Made by a program: the position numbers and the translations under genes
The notes under the pieces: model-generated
What the model was told of the DNA's origin: nothing
Database searches by the model: none
The model's input: only the letters and a program-made list of their open reading frames with translations
Part shown: one piece after another, positions 8,565 through 17,095 of the stretch
How positions within the stretch are numbered: position 1 is the first letter of the stretch
Layout of the letters: each line of letters starts with the position of its first letter
Source: PLA3 sp964592235
Lineage (GTDB): Bacteria; Planctomycetota; Phycisphaerae; UBA1845; UTPLA1
Length of the DNA stretch: 64,000 nucleotides
Assembly: GCA_964592235.1 (NCBI GenBank)
Contig: CAZQCF010000009.1
Coordinates: 65,287 to 129,286 of the forward strand
Reading direction: 5' to 3'

Positions 8565-8731
8565 CGGAGCACCACGGAACGTCGGCCGATAATGATAATT
8601 GGAGGGATTCGGTCGGTAAATTCTTTACCGCGCGGCGTCCGAATCCTACGATGAAATAAGCGTCGCGGGATGGGCAGCCGTGAACGGCGGTTGACGTGCC
8701 GTGGCGGGCGTGAATGCGAGGAGCAGCGCGA

Positions 8732-9280
8732 ATGATGGAACAACCAAATCACGAAAGCGCGATTCGCCGGTGGTTCGCCGGATTGGTGGAGGAGTGTTTC
8801 CAGACGGAGCTGGGGCTTTGCGACCCCGGCGTGCTGGACTATCTCGTCGACCTGTTGACGCAATACATCCACGTCGAGCGCATCACGACGCTGGAGGACG
8901 GCAGCGGTCAGCGTGTGGCCGATCTCGCGGAGATGCTGGCGGCAGCGCTGCCGAGCGATGCGCCGAGCGGCGAAGCGAGACAGCGGCTGATCCACCGGCA
9001 GATCGGGGATTACACACTCTTCTGGACAGGTGTCTATCCGGAGAACCTGCGCCGGCTGCACCGGCGGCGTACGCGCGACGATCTCATTTCTTATTTCGAG
9101 CAGGGCAAGCGGTCGTACGACATCGCGTCGCGCTTGAGCACAAGCGACACGCGCCCGCCGGCCGGCGTGCTTCGGGCGCTAAGCGAACAGTTCGAGTATT
9201 GCGTGTACGGGCTGGGTCTGGTGCGCAAGAACTGGGAGCAGCGCGGTCCGCAATCAGCCGGCGTCATCGGGTTGAGCTAG
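8732..9280 (+). CDS. Conserved-looking hypothetical protein
   Basis: 182 residues, probably soluble, with no signal peptide or membrane helix. It contains several helical stretches and aromatic-rich motifs (DYTLFWTGVYPENL, DLISYFEQGKRSY, FEYCVYGLGLVRKNW), which suggest a real, structured protein, but I do not recognise the family. Start ATG at 8732 is preferred over 8714 because GAGGAG at 8718-8723 lies eight bases upstream. It is divergent from queA and convergent with the Clp N-domain gene. Confidence 0.65.
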   Translation: MMEQPNHESAIRRWFAGLVEECFQTELGLCDPGVLDYLVDLLTQYIHVERITTLEDGSGQRVADLAEMLAAALPSDAPSGEARQRLIHRQIGDYTLFWTGVYPENLRRLHRRRTRDDLISYFEQGKRSYDIASRLSTSDTRPPAGVLRALSEQFEYCVYGLGLVRKNWEQRGPQSAGVIGLS

Positions 9281-9332
9281 GCGAAGAGACTTTCTTCCTG
9301 GCGGGGCGCCGCGTGATCGGCGGCTTCGCGCT

Positions 9333-9773
9333 TCATTGACTTAGGCGTTTCTGTACCGCTGCGCGAAGGGTGTCCGCCCGGACGCCCAGATCATGCAACG
9401 CCGCCTGGGCGACGCTGCCGTCTTCCCGCGCGAGGGCGAGCAGCAGGTGCTCGCTGCAGACGACCTTACTGGAGAAGTGTCGCGCTTCTTCAATCGCGAC
9501 GGCCATCACATTTCGAAAATGCGGCGTGCCGGGCAGCCGGCCGAAGACCCAGGTATCTTCAAGGCTGGCCTTGATGAGGCGATCAACGGCGGCCTTTGTT
9601 TTGGGCAGGTCGATACCGAGTTCCTTGAGGATTTCCGCGCCGACGCCGGTGCCTTCTTCGAGTACGGCGAGCAGCAGGTGCTCGGTGCCGACGTAGTCCT
9701 GCTCGTAGTCGCGCGCGATGCGCTGCGACAGGCGGATGATGGCCTCCATTCGGCTGGTGAGTTTTTCGTGCAT
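9333..9773 (-). CDS. Stand-alone Clp N-terminal domain protein
   Basis: 146 residues forming the two-fold Clp_N repeat alone: residues 3-73 (DYVGTEHLLLAVLEEGTGVGAEILKELG is mirrored in the second half) and 78-146 (CSEHLLLALAREDGSVAQAALHDLG). The ClpA/ClpC AAA+ modules are absent, and no frame continues them downstream. Such solo Clp_N proteins (ClpS/McsB-type adaptor surfaces, or ClpT-like) may bind Clp partners or substrates; the function here is inferred only from fold. Confidence 0.85.
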   Translation of the reverse strand: MHEKLTSRMEAIIRLSQRIARDYEQDYVGTEHLLLAVLEEGTGVGAEILKELGIDLPKTKAAVDRLIKASLEDTWVFGRLPGTPHFRNVMAVAIEEARHFSSKVVCSEHLLLALAREDGSVAQAALHDLGVRADTLRAAVQKRLSQ

Positions 9774-9790
9774 CGTGTCCCTGGGTCGTG

Positions 9791-10669
9791 TCAGTGGTTG
9801 GGCGCTGTCGGGTCGCCGTTCTTCGGTGCGACGGATGCGGGCGGGGCATCCTTAGCCGGCCCGGACAGCGTGCGATCCGAGAACCATTTATAGCCGAGCG
9901 AGATGGCGGCGACAAGCGCGGAGAAGATGAGCGTGATGCGCAGAATCTTCAGGCGGTTGGCGACTTCGCGGTCGCGCCATTCGGCGAGGCGCTGGTCGAT
10001 CTCCATCAGCTTCGCGTCGATGCGCTGCTCGATTTCGTCGAGCTTGATCTTGATGTAATCGTCGGCCGCCCCGCGCAGCCGGCTGGCGATGCCGCCGACG
10101 AGGCCGTGCTGCTCGATCTGCTGCTTGAGCGAACTGCGCGCGAGGTCGCCGCCCTCTTCCGGCAGGAACTGGTACTCGCCCTCGTCCGGTTCTTCCGTGC
10201 CGGTGATCATCTTCGTCATGACGGAGGTGACCCATTGGCGGCGCTTGCGGGCGAAGCGTTTGAGAAGACCTTCGGCCTTCTTGAGGCGGTCGATGACGTC
10301 GTGGACGTTCTCGTGCGGCGATGCGGGCAGATCGCGAAGGCGCGCGAGGGCCACGAGACCGCGACGTGACAGACTGTCGTAGTTGGTTCGCTCGATGCGG
10401 GCGATTTCGCGGGCCAGTTCCTCCTTGCTCGCGGAACGCCGCACGGGCCGGCGCGCCCAGACGACGATATCCAGCAATGCATCGTGTTCCAGTTCAAGCA
10501 GTCGTTCCTGACGGGCGCGGATCGTCGCGACGAGCGAGCCGGTGGGCAGGTCGGGGTCGAGTTCCAGGCCCAGTTGCCGGCCGTACCGGAGCAGTTCATC
10601 GCGCGGAAGGTCGCTTAAGCCCTGTGCAGTGGGAAGAGAATCGTGCGTCGGTGCGGGTGGCGTGCTCAT
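9791..10669 (-). CDS. Predicted membrane-anchored hypothetical protein
   Basis: 292 residues from the ATG at 10667-10669 (MSTPPAPTHD); the frame stays open to 11266, but the extra upstream part crosses a repeat and looks non-coding. Residues about 15-55 (LPRDELLRYGRQLGLEL...TIRARQERLLEL) resemble a SAP/Rho-N-like helical module. A long acidic/basic helical section follows, with one membrane helix near residues 240-260 (LRITLIFSALVAAISLGY). Not assigned to a known family. It is 17 bases upstream of the Clp N-domain gene on the same strand, so they probably share an mRNA. Confidence 0.6.
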   Translation of the reverse strand: MSTPPAPTHDSLPTAQGLSDLPRDELLRYGRQLGLELDPDLPTGSLVATIRARQERLLELEHDALLDIVVWARRPVRRSASKEELAREIARIERTNYDSLSRRGLVALARLRDLPASPHENVHDVIDRLKKAEGLLKRFARKRRQWVTSVMTKMITGTEEPDEGEYQFLPEEGGDLARSSLKQQIEQHGLVGGIASRLRGAADDYIKIKLDEIEQRIDAKLMEIDQRLAEWRDREVANRLKILRITLIFSALVAAISLGYKWFSDRTLSGPAKDAPPASVAPKNGDPTAPNH

Positions 10670-11021
10670 TCTCGGCGTTTCCGGGTTGTCGGCGTCGAGC
10701 GAATGATACCGCGCTGACGGGCGTGGAAAAGGCGAGCCGCCAGGCGGCGCATCGCCGGGGGACGTTTCGCTGGAATGCGCTTCGCCGATCGGCTTGTCGC
10801 CGGTAGTGCGTCTTGCGCAAGAAAGAAGCCGACGGCTTGCAATCCGTCGGCTTCGAGGGGAGACGATCAATGCGTCGCGGAGCGTCCTTCGGAATCGGCG
10901 CGACGAATTGCGCGCCGGATGGATGCCGCGCGGGAGTTGCTTAAGAGCAACTAACACAATGAACGCGGTCCACGGTGATTCGACGGGAGGGACGCCCGTA
11001 CCACCCTTTCTGTTAGACGCT
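10670..11021. other. Intergenic spacer holding two repeat elements
   Basis: No convincing gene. It contains the 28-base palindrome at 10826-10853 and most of the 76-base dispersed repeat at 10951-11026. Both lie downstream of the beta-propeller lipoprotein gene, on its transcriptional exit side. Confidence 0.7.
10826..10853. repeat. 28-base palindrome (AAGCCGACGG...CCGTCGGCTT), copy 1
   Basis: A 10-base inverted repeat with an 8-base centre (cttgcaat). It differs at one base from the perfect palindrome at 61549-61576. It could fold as a transcript hairpin after the upstream minus-strand gene, but its dispersal marks it as a repeat family. Confidence 0.85.
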
Positions 11022-11026
11022 TCAAG
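10951..11026. repeat. Dispersed 76-base repeat, copy 2
   Basis: Matches 5036-5112 over the whole length with a handful of substitutions, including the hairpin around gggacgccc. Its end overlaps the stop codon (11022-11024) of the beta-propeller lipoprotein gene, so the element abuts or supplies that gene's 3' terminus. Confidence 0.85.
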
Positions 11027-13025
11027 TCCGCGGGCGTCGCCGGCGCACACGGGCCATTCCGACGAATCCGGCGACGATGCCCACCAGCGGCAAGGCGCCG
11101 GTCGCGCCGCAATTATTAAGCAGCGATGCGAGAAGCTGCGCGAGCGTACCGGCCTGGCCGAAGCCTTCGTCAATGCCGCCGAAGTAAATGTATCCGCAAT
11201 CGTCGGCGTAGTAGGGCATCTCTTCCTCGGTAAAGAAGTCGGCCACGCCGGCGGACGTGGGTGCATCGCGGTCGGCGATGTTCACCGTCTGGAACGATGC
11301 CTGCGAGAGCGCAAAGACGCGGCCGTCGATGACGCCGACGCGTTCGACGCGTCCGCGGTGCTCAAACATGCCGCGCTGAACGAGGGCCGTGTCGGAGAAG
11401 TCGACCAGTTGCACGGCGTTCTGGCAGATGGGTTGATTGATCTCGGCGGCAGCGCCGGGGGCTGAACCGTCGGAGCCGTCGCCCGCGCCCGGCGGCGAAT
11501 CGTCGATCGGCGTCGGCACGCCGGGAACCGGTGTCGGCCCGGCGGGATACTCGACATGGCGGAAGGGAATCGCGATGAGGTTCAACTCGTCCACGACTTT
11601 GAAGGCCTTCTCGTCGTAGGTGGCCTCCGACTCGGTGTAGGAGCCGGGCGGGCCGAGGATGACGCGCGAAAGCTGCTGCGGGCTGCTCGGGTCGGATACG
11701 TCGTAATAAGCGACGGCGGGCCGCTGACCGTCCGTGTCGTCGATGCCGACGGCGATGAGCCGATCGCCGCGAGGCTCGATGTGCGTCGACCAGCCGGGCA
11801 CTTCGAGCTCGCCGGTGACGGCCGGATTGGCCGGGTCGGAGAGATCGAGGACGAAGAGCGGATCGACGCGGAAGAAAGTGACGGCGTAGCCTCGCGGGCC
11901 GTCGAAGCGCACGGCTTCGAGTGATTCGTTCTGGATAATGTCGACGCTGCCGAGGGGGAGGATGTCGTCGAGATCGGTCACGTCGTAGGTGTAAAGCGTA
12001 ACCTCGCGGAAGCCGAAGCCCGTGGATTGCGTAACGATGCGCAGGGCGCCGTCGAACTCGTCCATGTAGAAGCGATTGCGGATCATGCCGGGGACGAGCA
12101 CGTCGCCGCGGACGTTGATCGCGCCGGCCGGATCGGAGATGTCGATCGCGGTGACGCGGGTGGAAACGTCGCCTGTGTCGAAGTCGTATTCGCTGCTGCC
12201 GGCGAAGATGGTAGTCGTCGAGACGTGAATGACGGCGTTTTCGCCCTCAAAGGTTTCGCGTTGCACGGGCACGGGGTTGGCCGGGTCGGCGACGTTGACC
12301 GAGGCGACAAAGGCATTGGTCGAGACGACGATCGCGCTGTCACTGGAAGATTGCGTGTCGCCGTTCGGCTGTCCGGCGGCGAGGCTGGTTCCAACGACGT
12401 AGATGATGTCGCCGACGCGGCGGCTTTGGCTGGCGTAGCCGACGAGGTTGATCTTGCCCTCGGATTCGGGCTGCGTCGGGTCGCTGACATCGACGATGGC
12501 GAGCTGGCTGCCTTCGAAGTGGGGCTGACGGTCTTCCGGCACGAGCGGCGGGCTGGCGGCGTTGCCCGGTTCGGCGCCGCCCAGGGCGGGCAGGGCGTCG
12601 GCGTAGAAGAAGAAGTCGGCGCTTAGCAGGGCAAAGACGCGATCGCCGACGACGTACATCTCCACGCCGCGGCCGCGCAGGTCAAACGTGCCCAGCACCG
12701 CGGGCTGATCGGGATCGGACACGTCGATAATAATAAGTCCTTTGTAGCGATTCAGGACATAGACGCGGTCACCGACGACCTTGACCACGTCGGCCTCTTC
12801 GATGTCGCGGGCGACGGATTCGGTCTGGGCGGCCTCGGCCGAAGCGGGCGCCGCGGCATCGTTTCCGAAGCCGAACTGGCCGGGGGGATTGTTGCCGGAG
12901 CCGGTAAGGCGGACGGCGTCGCAGGCAGCGGTGAGCAGCACCGCGAGCGCGATGGCGGAGAGGGTGTAACGGACGGATCGAGCAGGCGAGGCGGGGAGTG
13001 CGCAATGGTGACGCGGGAGTGGCAT
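11022..13025 (-). CDS. Secreted C-terminal beta-propeller domain lipoprotein with C-terminal anchor
   Basis: 667 residues from the ATG at 13023-13025, which has AAGGAA ten bases upstream. An N-terminal hydrophobic segment ends in LLTAAC, a lipobox-like site. After an Ala-rich linker come repeated blades with D-V-S-D-P-x-x-P (IIIDVSDPDQPAVLGTFDL, IVDVSDPTQPESEGKINL, YYDVSDPSSPQQLS), the hallmark of COG4880-type beta-propeller proteins. A Pro/Gly/Ser linker precedes a C-terminal tripartite signal: Cys-containing NNCGATGA, a hydrophobic helix (LPLVGIVAGFVGMA) and RVRRRRP, resembling MYXO-CTERM or exosortase-type sorting tails. Probably surface-exposed; ligand unknown. Confidence 0.85.
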   Translation of the reverse strand: MPLPRHHCALPASPARSVRYTLSAIALAVLLTAACDAVRLTGSGNNPPGQFGFGNDAAAPASAEAAQTESVARDIEEADVVKVVGDRVYVLNRYKGLIIIDVSDPDQPAVLGTFDLRGRGVEMYVVGDRVFALLSADFFFYADALPALGGAEPGNAASPPLVPEDRQPHFEGSQLAIVDVSDPTQPESEGKINLVGYASQSRRVGDIIYVVGTSLAAGQPNGDTQSSSDSAIVVSTNAFVASVNVADPANPVPVQRETFEGENAVIHVSTTTIFAGSSEYDFDTGDVSTRVTAIDISDPAGAINVRGDVLVPGMIRNRFYMDEFDGALRIVTQSTGFGFREVTLYTYDVTDLDDILPLGSVDIIQNESLEAVRFDGPRGYAVTFFRVDPLFVLDLSDPANPAVTGELEVPGWSTHIEPRGDRLIAVGIDDTDGQRPAVAYYDVSDPSSPQQLSRVILGPPGSYTESEATYDEKAFKVVDELNLIAIPFRHVEYPAGPTPVPGVPTPIDDSPPGAGDGSDGSAPGAAAEINQPICQNAVQLVDFSDTALVQRGMFEHRGRVERVGVIDGRVFALSQASFQTVNIADRDAPTSAGVADFFTEEEMPYYADDCGYIYFGGIDEGFGQAGTLAQLLASLLNNCGATGALPLVGIVAGFVGMARVRRRRPRT

Positions 13026-13205
13026 AAAAGAGCAATTCCTTTCGCGAGGAGCCGTCGGGCGGGAACTCGGACGAAGGCGCGGCATGGGTGCATCCATGTG
13101 TCCGTGCGAGTCATCGGATTATACGATTGAACGACTTGAACGTGCAAGGCGTCGCGGGCGGCGCGCAAATCGCCGCGGGCCTTCGAATGCAGGGAAAAGG
13201 GCGGA

Positions 13206-13227
13206 AAAACGCCCGATCGGGCGGGCG
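13206..13227 (-). terminator. Intrinsic terminator after the phosphodiesterase gene
   Basis: On the minus strand the perfect palindrome CGCCCGATCGGGCG (13210-13223) is followed at once by TTTTT, about 30 bases past the stop codon at 13256. This is a standard Rho-independent terminator layout. Confidence 0.75.
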
Positions 13228-13255
13228 TGCTGGGCAATAGACCCCAAACGTGGGA

Positions 13256-14929
13256 TCAATCGAGGTAGCCCAGGTCGCCGAGGCGGCTGGCGACTTCTTC
13301 CAACTGGGACTTGCTAAGAACGGGAGCGGTTTCGTCGATGCGGCGTTCGCGCGGCGGCTCGTAGCGGACATGAACTTGCTTGTCGAACAGCTCCTGAATG
13401 ACGTGGCCTTCCATGTCATTCGGGACGCGTTCGCCGAGGCCGGCGATGAGGGTCGGAGCGATGTCGGCAATGTGCGCTCGGATCTTCCGCCCGCCGCGAA
13501 TGCCGGGGCCGTTCGCAACAAAGATGCCGTCGAGCCGGTGCGTGCCTTCGAGCCGGTCGAGCGGAACCCATCGCACGGGCGACGAGCCGCGGATCTTCTT
13601 GATGACGGCGAGGCCGTCGGCCGGGGCGAGGAGCAGATCGGGCATCCACGGGTGATCCTGCCGGTTGCAGCCGTAAAGGTCTTCGGTGACGAAGACATCA
13701 GTAAAGATTTTCATCGTCTTGCCGTCGCGGTCCTGACAGGTCTCGGCGAGGAGTTTCTCGCGGATTTCGCGGCGCAGGGCTTCGTAATCGCGCGGCTCGA
13801 CGATGCCGCCGGGCTGACGACCCTTGAGATTGATGTACAGGAAGCCGTAGATGCCTGCGTGCAGGACGCAGGCGCGGGTACGCGACGCGTCAAAGGCGAG
13901 ATCGTGATCGAGGTTGCTGCTGTTGCCGGCGCCGTTGCGCGAGCCGACGAGCCGCTTCCACCAGATGGCGGCGCGGCTTTGGGCCTTGGCCGCGCCGTTG
14001 CGCAGGGCGAGGTAGCCCCATTTGGCGAGCAGGAGATTAGGCTGGGCCTTGCCGTCGAGGCTGCCGTGCCCGTGGTCGGACATGATCAGGACGGTCGCGC
14101 CGTGTTCATCGGCCAGCGTTCGGAGCTTGCCCAGCACGCGGTCCAGGGCGACGAAGCAGTCGATCGTGAGCTGTGCGCGCTTCGGGTCGAGGTGGCGCGT
14201 GCGGGGGTCGAGGTAGCGCCAGGCCTTGTGCTGGAGGTTGTCCACGAGTTTGAACAGGACCATGAGCACGTCCCAGCCGTACTTGTCGCCGCAGAAGCGG
14301 GCGAGTTCGTAGCCGCGTTCGAAGCTGTCGCAGATGTAGCGGAGGTTCTGGGCGAAGACCTTGTCGCCGCCGAGGGCCTTGCGCTCCCACTTTTTCTCGT
14401 GTGTGTAGTCGGGGTAGCGCTGGAGGATTTCGGCCTGGAGTTCCTTCGGGTAAGTGAAATCCTGCCCGGTCGGCGTGTCGAAGCCGGAGATCATAAACCC
14501 GTTGACTTCCTCGGGCGGGAAGGTCATCGGGACGTTGATCGAGCCGACGCGGTAGTTCTTGTCGCTCAAGATGCTCCAGATGGTTTTCTGGCTGATGCGC
14601 TGATTGTTGTTGAAGACGAGCCGGTTGGCCTCCACGTCATATCGAAGAAAGTCGATAATCCCGTGCTTGCCCGGGCCTTTGCCGGTCATGAAGGTCGTCC
14701 AGGCGGCCGGCGTGATCGGCGGGCGGGTCGACTCCAGCTCGCCCCAGACGCCGCCGGTGGTGAGCGCCTTCAGATGCGGCATGAGGCCCTGATCCATGAG
14801 CGGGCCGAGCACGTCGAAGGTCGCGCCGTCCAGACCGATCAGGAGCACCCGCTCGAAACAGGCGCCGTCACCGTTTGTCGCGTTTCCACCAGGCATGAAG
14901 TCGAATGGCACTCCGACTGCCGCAGGCAT
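13256..14929 (-). CDS. Type I phosphodiesterase / nucleotide pyrophosphatase-like protein
   Basis: About 557 residues of the alkaline phosphatase superfamily. Metal and catalytic motifs: LLIGLDGATFD (first metal Asp), TPAAWTTFMTGKGPGKHGI (nucleophilic Thr) and LIMSDHGHGSLDG (metal Asp-His and His). A late DIAPTLIAGLG matches the last metal region of the family. Planctomycete members are often annotated as AP4A or sugar-nucleotide phosphodiesterases; the substrate here is unknown. The frame is open to 15013 and overlaps the end of the upstream glycosyltransferase-like gene; ATGs at 14929 and 14896 are both plausible starts. The gene pair probably forms an operon in envelope or glycan metabolism. 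Confidence 0.85.
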   Translation of the reverse strand: MPAAVGVPFDFMPGGNATNGDGACFERVLLIGLDGATFDVLGPLMDQGLMPHLKALTTGGVWGELESTRPPITPAAWTTFMTGKGPGKHGIIDFLRYDVEANRLVFNNNQRISQKTIWSILSDKNYRVGSINVPMTFPPEEVNGFMISGFDTPTGQDFTYPKELQAEILQRYPDYTHEKKWERKALGGDKVFAQNLRYICDSFERGYELARFCGDKYGWDVLMVLFKLVDNLQHKAWRYLDPRTRHLDPKRAQLTIDCFVALDRVLGKLRTLADEHGATVLIMSDHGHGSLDGKAQPNLLLAKWGYLALRNGAAKAQSRAAIWWKRLVGSRNGAGNSSNLDHDLAFDASRTRACVLHAGIYGFLYINLKGRQPGGIVEPRDYEALRREIREKLLAETCQDRDGKTMKIFTDVFVTEDLYGCNRQDHPWMPDLLLAPADGLAVIKKIRGSSPVRWVPLDRLEGTHRLDGIFVANGPGIRGGRKIRAHIADIAPTLIAGLGERVPNDMEGHVIQELFDKQVHVRYEPPRERRIDETAPVLSKSQLEEVASRLGDLGYLD

Positions 14930-14987
14930 GGCGCCGGAAACGCCCCGGGAGCATTCCCTGACGGTTGCCCGCGCCAAGATAGGCATC

Positions 14988-16685
14988 TTACGGCCGGTGG
15001 GGAGCCGGGGCAACCGTGGTCGAATGCGTCAGCGGTGACCAGGCCGTTATTTTCTGGAAAACCAGCAGATACGGCGCGCGTCCCCCCGGGCGCGGCGCGG
15101 ATTGATGGATCAATCGCCATGCGGGGTGGTCGAGAAAATCGGACAGCGGCAGGCGATGATCCTCGCTGGCGGCGAATTGATTTTCCCATGCGAATAAAGC
15201 GCCGATCGGCGCGGCGGCGAGGGCCTCGCGCACCGAGGGGCGGTCGGGCGGCAGGTTTCGCCCCGTGACGTAGTCGATCCAGACGTTTGCGGAAATAATC
15301 TCGCTTTCGCCATGACCCGCTTCGCGCAGGCGCGCGAGCGTTTCGCGGACGATCGGCGCTTCGGGCGGCGGTCGAATCGGCCCGGTGAGCTTCCACGCCG
15401 ACAGCGCGATCAGCCCCGTCACGACGATTGCCGGACCGGCGACCACGCGGTTGCCGCGCCGCGCGCTCGGGGCTTCATGAAAAGCGCGTCGCATCCTGTC
15501 CCGGTCGGCGACGAGCACTGCCGCGCACGCGGCGACCAGCAGACCGGTCGCCCAGCGCAGCGCGGTTCGCGCCTGGGCGACTTGCGGGAACTCGGCGAGG
15601 ATGTCGTGCATGCGGTCATGGATTTCAAACTGTCGCTCGAGGGAGGCCCACAGGATGAGCATGCCCGCGGCCAGGGCGACGGCGCCTCGTCGGCGCTCGG
15701 CTGCATCGGAATCGAACAGCCGATTCCACCCGGCCAGTGCGGCGATGGCCACGAGCGGCGCGATCGGCACGAGGAAACGCGCGTAACCACCGGAAGCATA
15801 CAAACCCAGCGCGCGAATCGCGGTGTGCGTGAGGAAGTAGGTCAACGCGACGGCGAGTGTCAATTGCGCGGCGCGATTTCGCCAGAGCGATGCGAGTCCG
15901 GCGATGGCCAGCACCATCACGCCGGGGCCGGACGCCTCCAGCGAGCGGCACAGGAACGTCAGCCAGCCGCCACGCCCGTATTGCGTGGACGCGCGCGGGG
16001 CGAAGAGCAGCTCAATCGCCGGTTGAACGCCTGCCAGAATCGCCGCGACGTTGATGGCGACCGGCGCCCAGATGAGCGGCCACCCCCGGCGAAGCGGCAC
16101 GCCCGCGCGCCAGGCGCCCCACGCCCACGGCAGGGCGAGAATCACGGCCTCGTGCCGCGTGATGAATGCCATCGACATGACAGCCGCCGACCAGCCCCAT
16201 CGCGCGCGCAGCGCCAGGTAGACGGACGCCGTGACGTACAGCGCCATGGGCGATTCGGTGAGCGTCGTCTGGGCGAGATTGAAAAAGAGCGGCTGCACGT
16301 AGCAAATTGGAATGACGGCCCATGCATGGCGAATCCCGAGGCGGCCGCCGATGCCATACGCCAGCCATGCGGCCGCGGCATGGATCACCGCCGAAAGAAC
16401 CCTGCACGCGGGCCAGCCCAGCGCCGCGGGAAGAAAGTAAGGAATGGTGAAGCCCGGCCGCCCCCAGTCGTTGAGCAGGTAGCTTGGCCAGGTCCAGGCC
16501 CACTTTGCGAAGAGGTAATGGGTGAGGTCGTCGAAGTGGACCAGGCCGTCGGGGTGGACGCGCCCGCATGCGACCGTCAGGCCGAATCCCAATACGAGCA
16601 GGATCGCGGCGAGTCGTCGATCGCGCGGCGCGGCGGGGTCGGTGACAGATTCGCGTGAATCGGCGAGGATCATGTGCGGCATCAT
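14988..16685 (-). CDS. Polytopic glycosyltransferase-like membrane protein (GT-C fold)
   Basis: 565 residues. An N-terminal helix (AAILLVLGFGLTVACG) leads into a luminal loop with acidic HFDDLTHYLFAKWAW, as in GT39/ArnT-type enzymes that use polyprenyl-phosphate sugars. About 10-11 membrane helices follow, then a soluble C-terminal region of about 130 residues with VWIDYVTGRNLPPDRP. No exact family is assigned. It precedes the phosphodiesterase-like gene on the same strand. Start is MMPHM at 16685, with ATGs a few codons later also possible and no clear ribosome site. Confidence 0.7.
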   Translation of the reverse strand: MMPHMILADSRESVTDPAAPRDRRLAAILLVLGFGLTVACGRVHPDGLVHFDDLTHYLFAKWAWTWPSYLLNDWGRPGFTIPYFLPAALGWPACRVLSAVIHAAAAWLAYGIGGRLGIRHAWAVIPICYVQPLFFNLAQTTLTESPMALYVTASVYLALRARWGWSAAVMSMAFITRHEAVILALPWAWGAWRAGVPLRRGWPLIWAPVAINVAAILAGVQPAIELLFAPRASTQYGRGGWLTFLCRSLEASGPGVMVLAIAGLASLWRNRAAQLTLAVALTYFLTHTAIRALGLYASGGYARFLVPIAPLVAIAALAGWNRLFDSDAAERRRGAVALAAGMLILWASLERQFEIHDRMHDILAEFPQVAQARTALRWATGLLVAACAAVLVADRDRMRRAFHEAPSARRGNRVVAGPAIVVTGLIALSAWKLTGPIRPPPEAPIVRETLARLREAGHGESEIISANVWIDYVTGRNLPPDRPSVREALAAAPIGALFAWENQFAASEDHRLPLSDFLDHPAWRLIHQSAPRPGGRAPYLLVFQKITAWSPLTHSTTVAPAPHRP

Positions 16686-16728
16686 CGCGGTTTGACGGGC
16701 GGAGTAAAGTCAGCCGGAGCGAAATCGA

Positions 16729-17091
16729 ATGGGGCATCCCGCGACGGGGTTCGTGCGATACGAACGGATCGGTGAGACGATTGCGTTCGAGGTAGCGGAC
16801 GACTCGGCCATCGAGCCGTTCGACGCGCGGCGGGCGCGGGCGCGGTGCCTGCCGCTGATGGACCGGGTCGCTTCGGCCGCGCTCTACGAGGGTCGTGACA
16901 TCGACGACATTGAGTGCGAGCGGTGGGTGGAGATCGGCGAATCGACGGGAGGACCGTGGCGGACTCTGCCGCTCGAAACGGTGGCGCGCGAAGTGGATGC
17001 GAACCCCAGGCTGGAATCCGCGCGCACGCAGCCGGTGTTTCTCCGCGCGGTGCGCGTGCGCGGGACGATTCAGTTAACGGATCAGTTGTAA
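16729..17091 (+). CDS. Small hypothetical protein
   Basis: 120 residues, acidic, soluble, without recognised motifs (ends RAVRVRGTIQLTDQL). A GGAG at about nine bases before the ATG and codon use like the neighbours support it as real. It is divergent from the glycosyltransferase-like gene and convergent with the SDR gene, whose stop is four bases away. Confidence 0.55.
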   Translation: MGHPATGFVRYERIGETIAFEVADDSAIEPFDARRARARCLPLMDRVASAALYEGRDIDDIECERWVEIGESTGGPWRTLPLETVAREVDANPRLESARTQPVFLRAVRVRGTIQLTDQL

Positions 17092-17095
17092 CGAA

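Noticed and set aside
13250..15268. Plus-strand ORF of 672 codons
   Set aside because: Antisense to the phosphodiesterase-like gene, which has clear motifs; the plus-strand product has no domain and spans two real genes.
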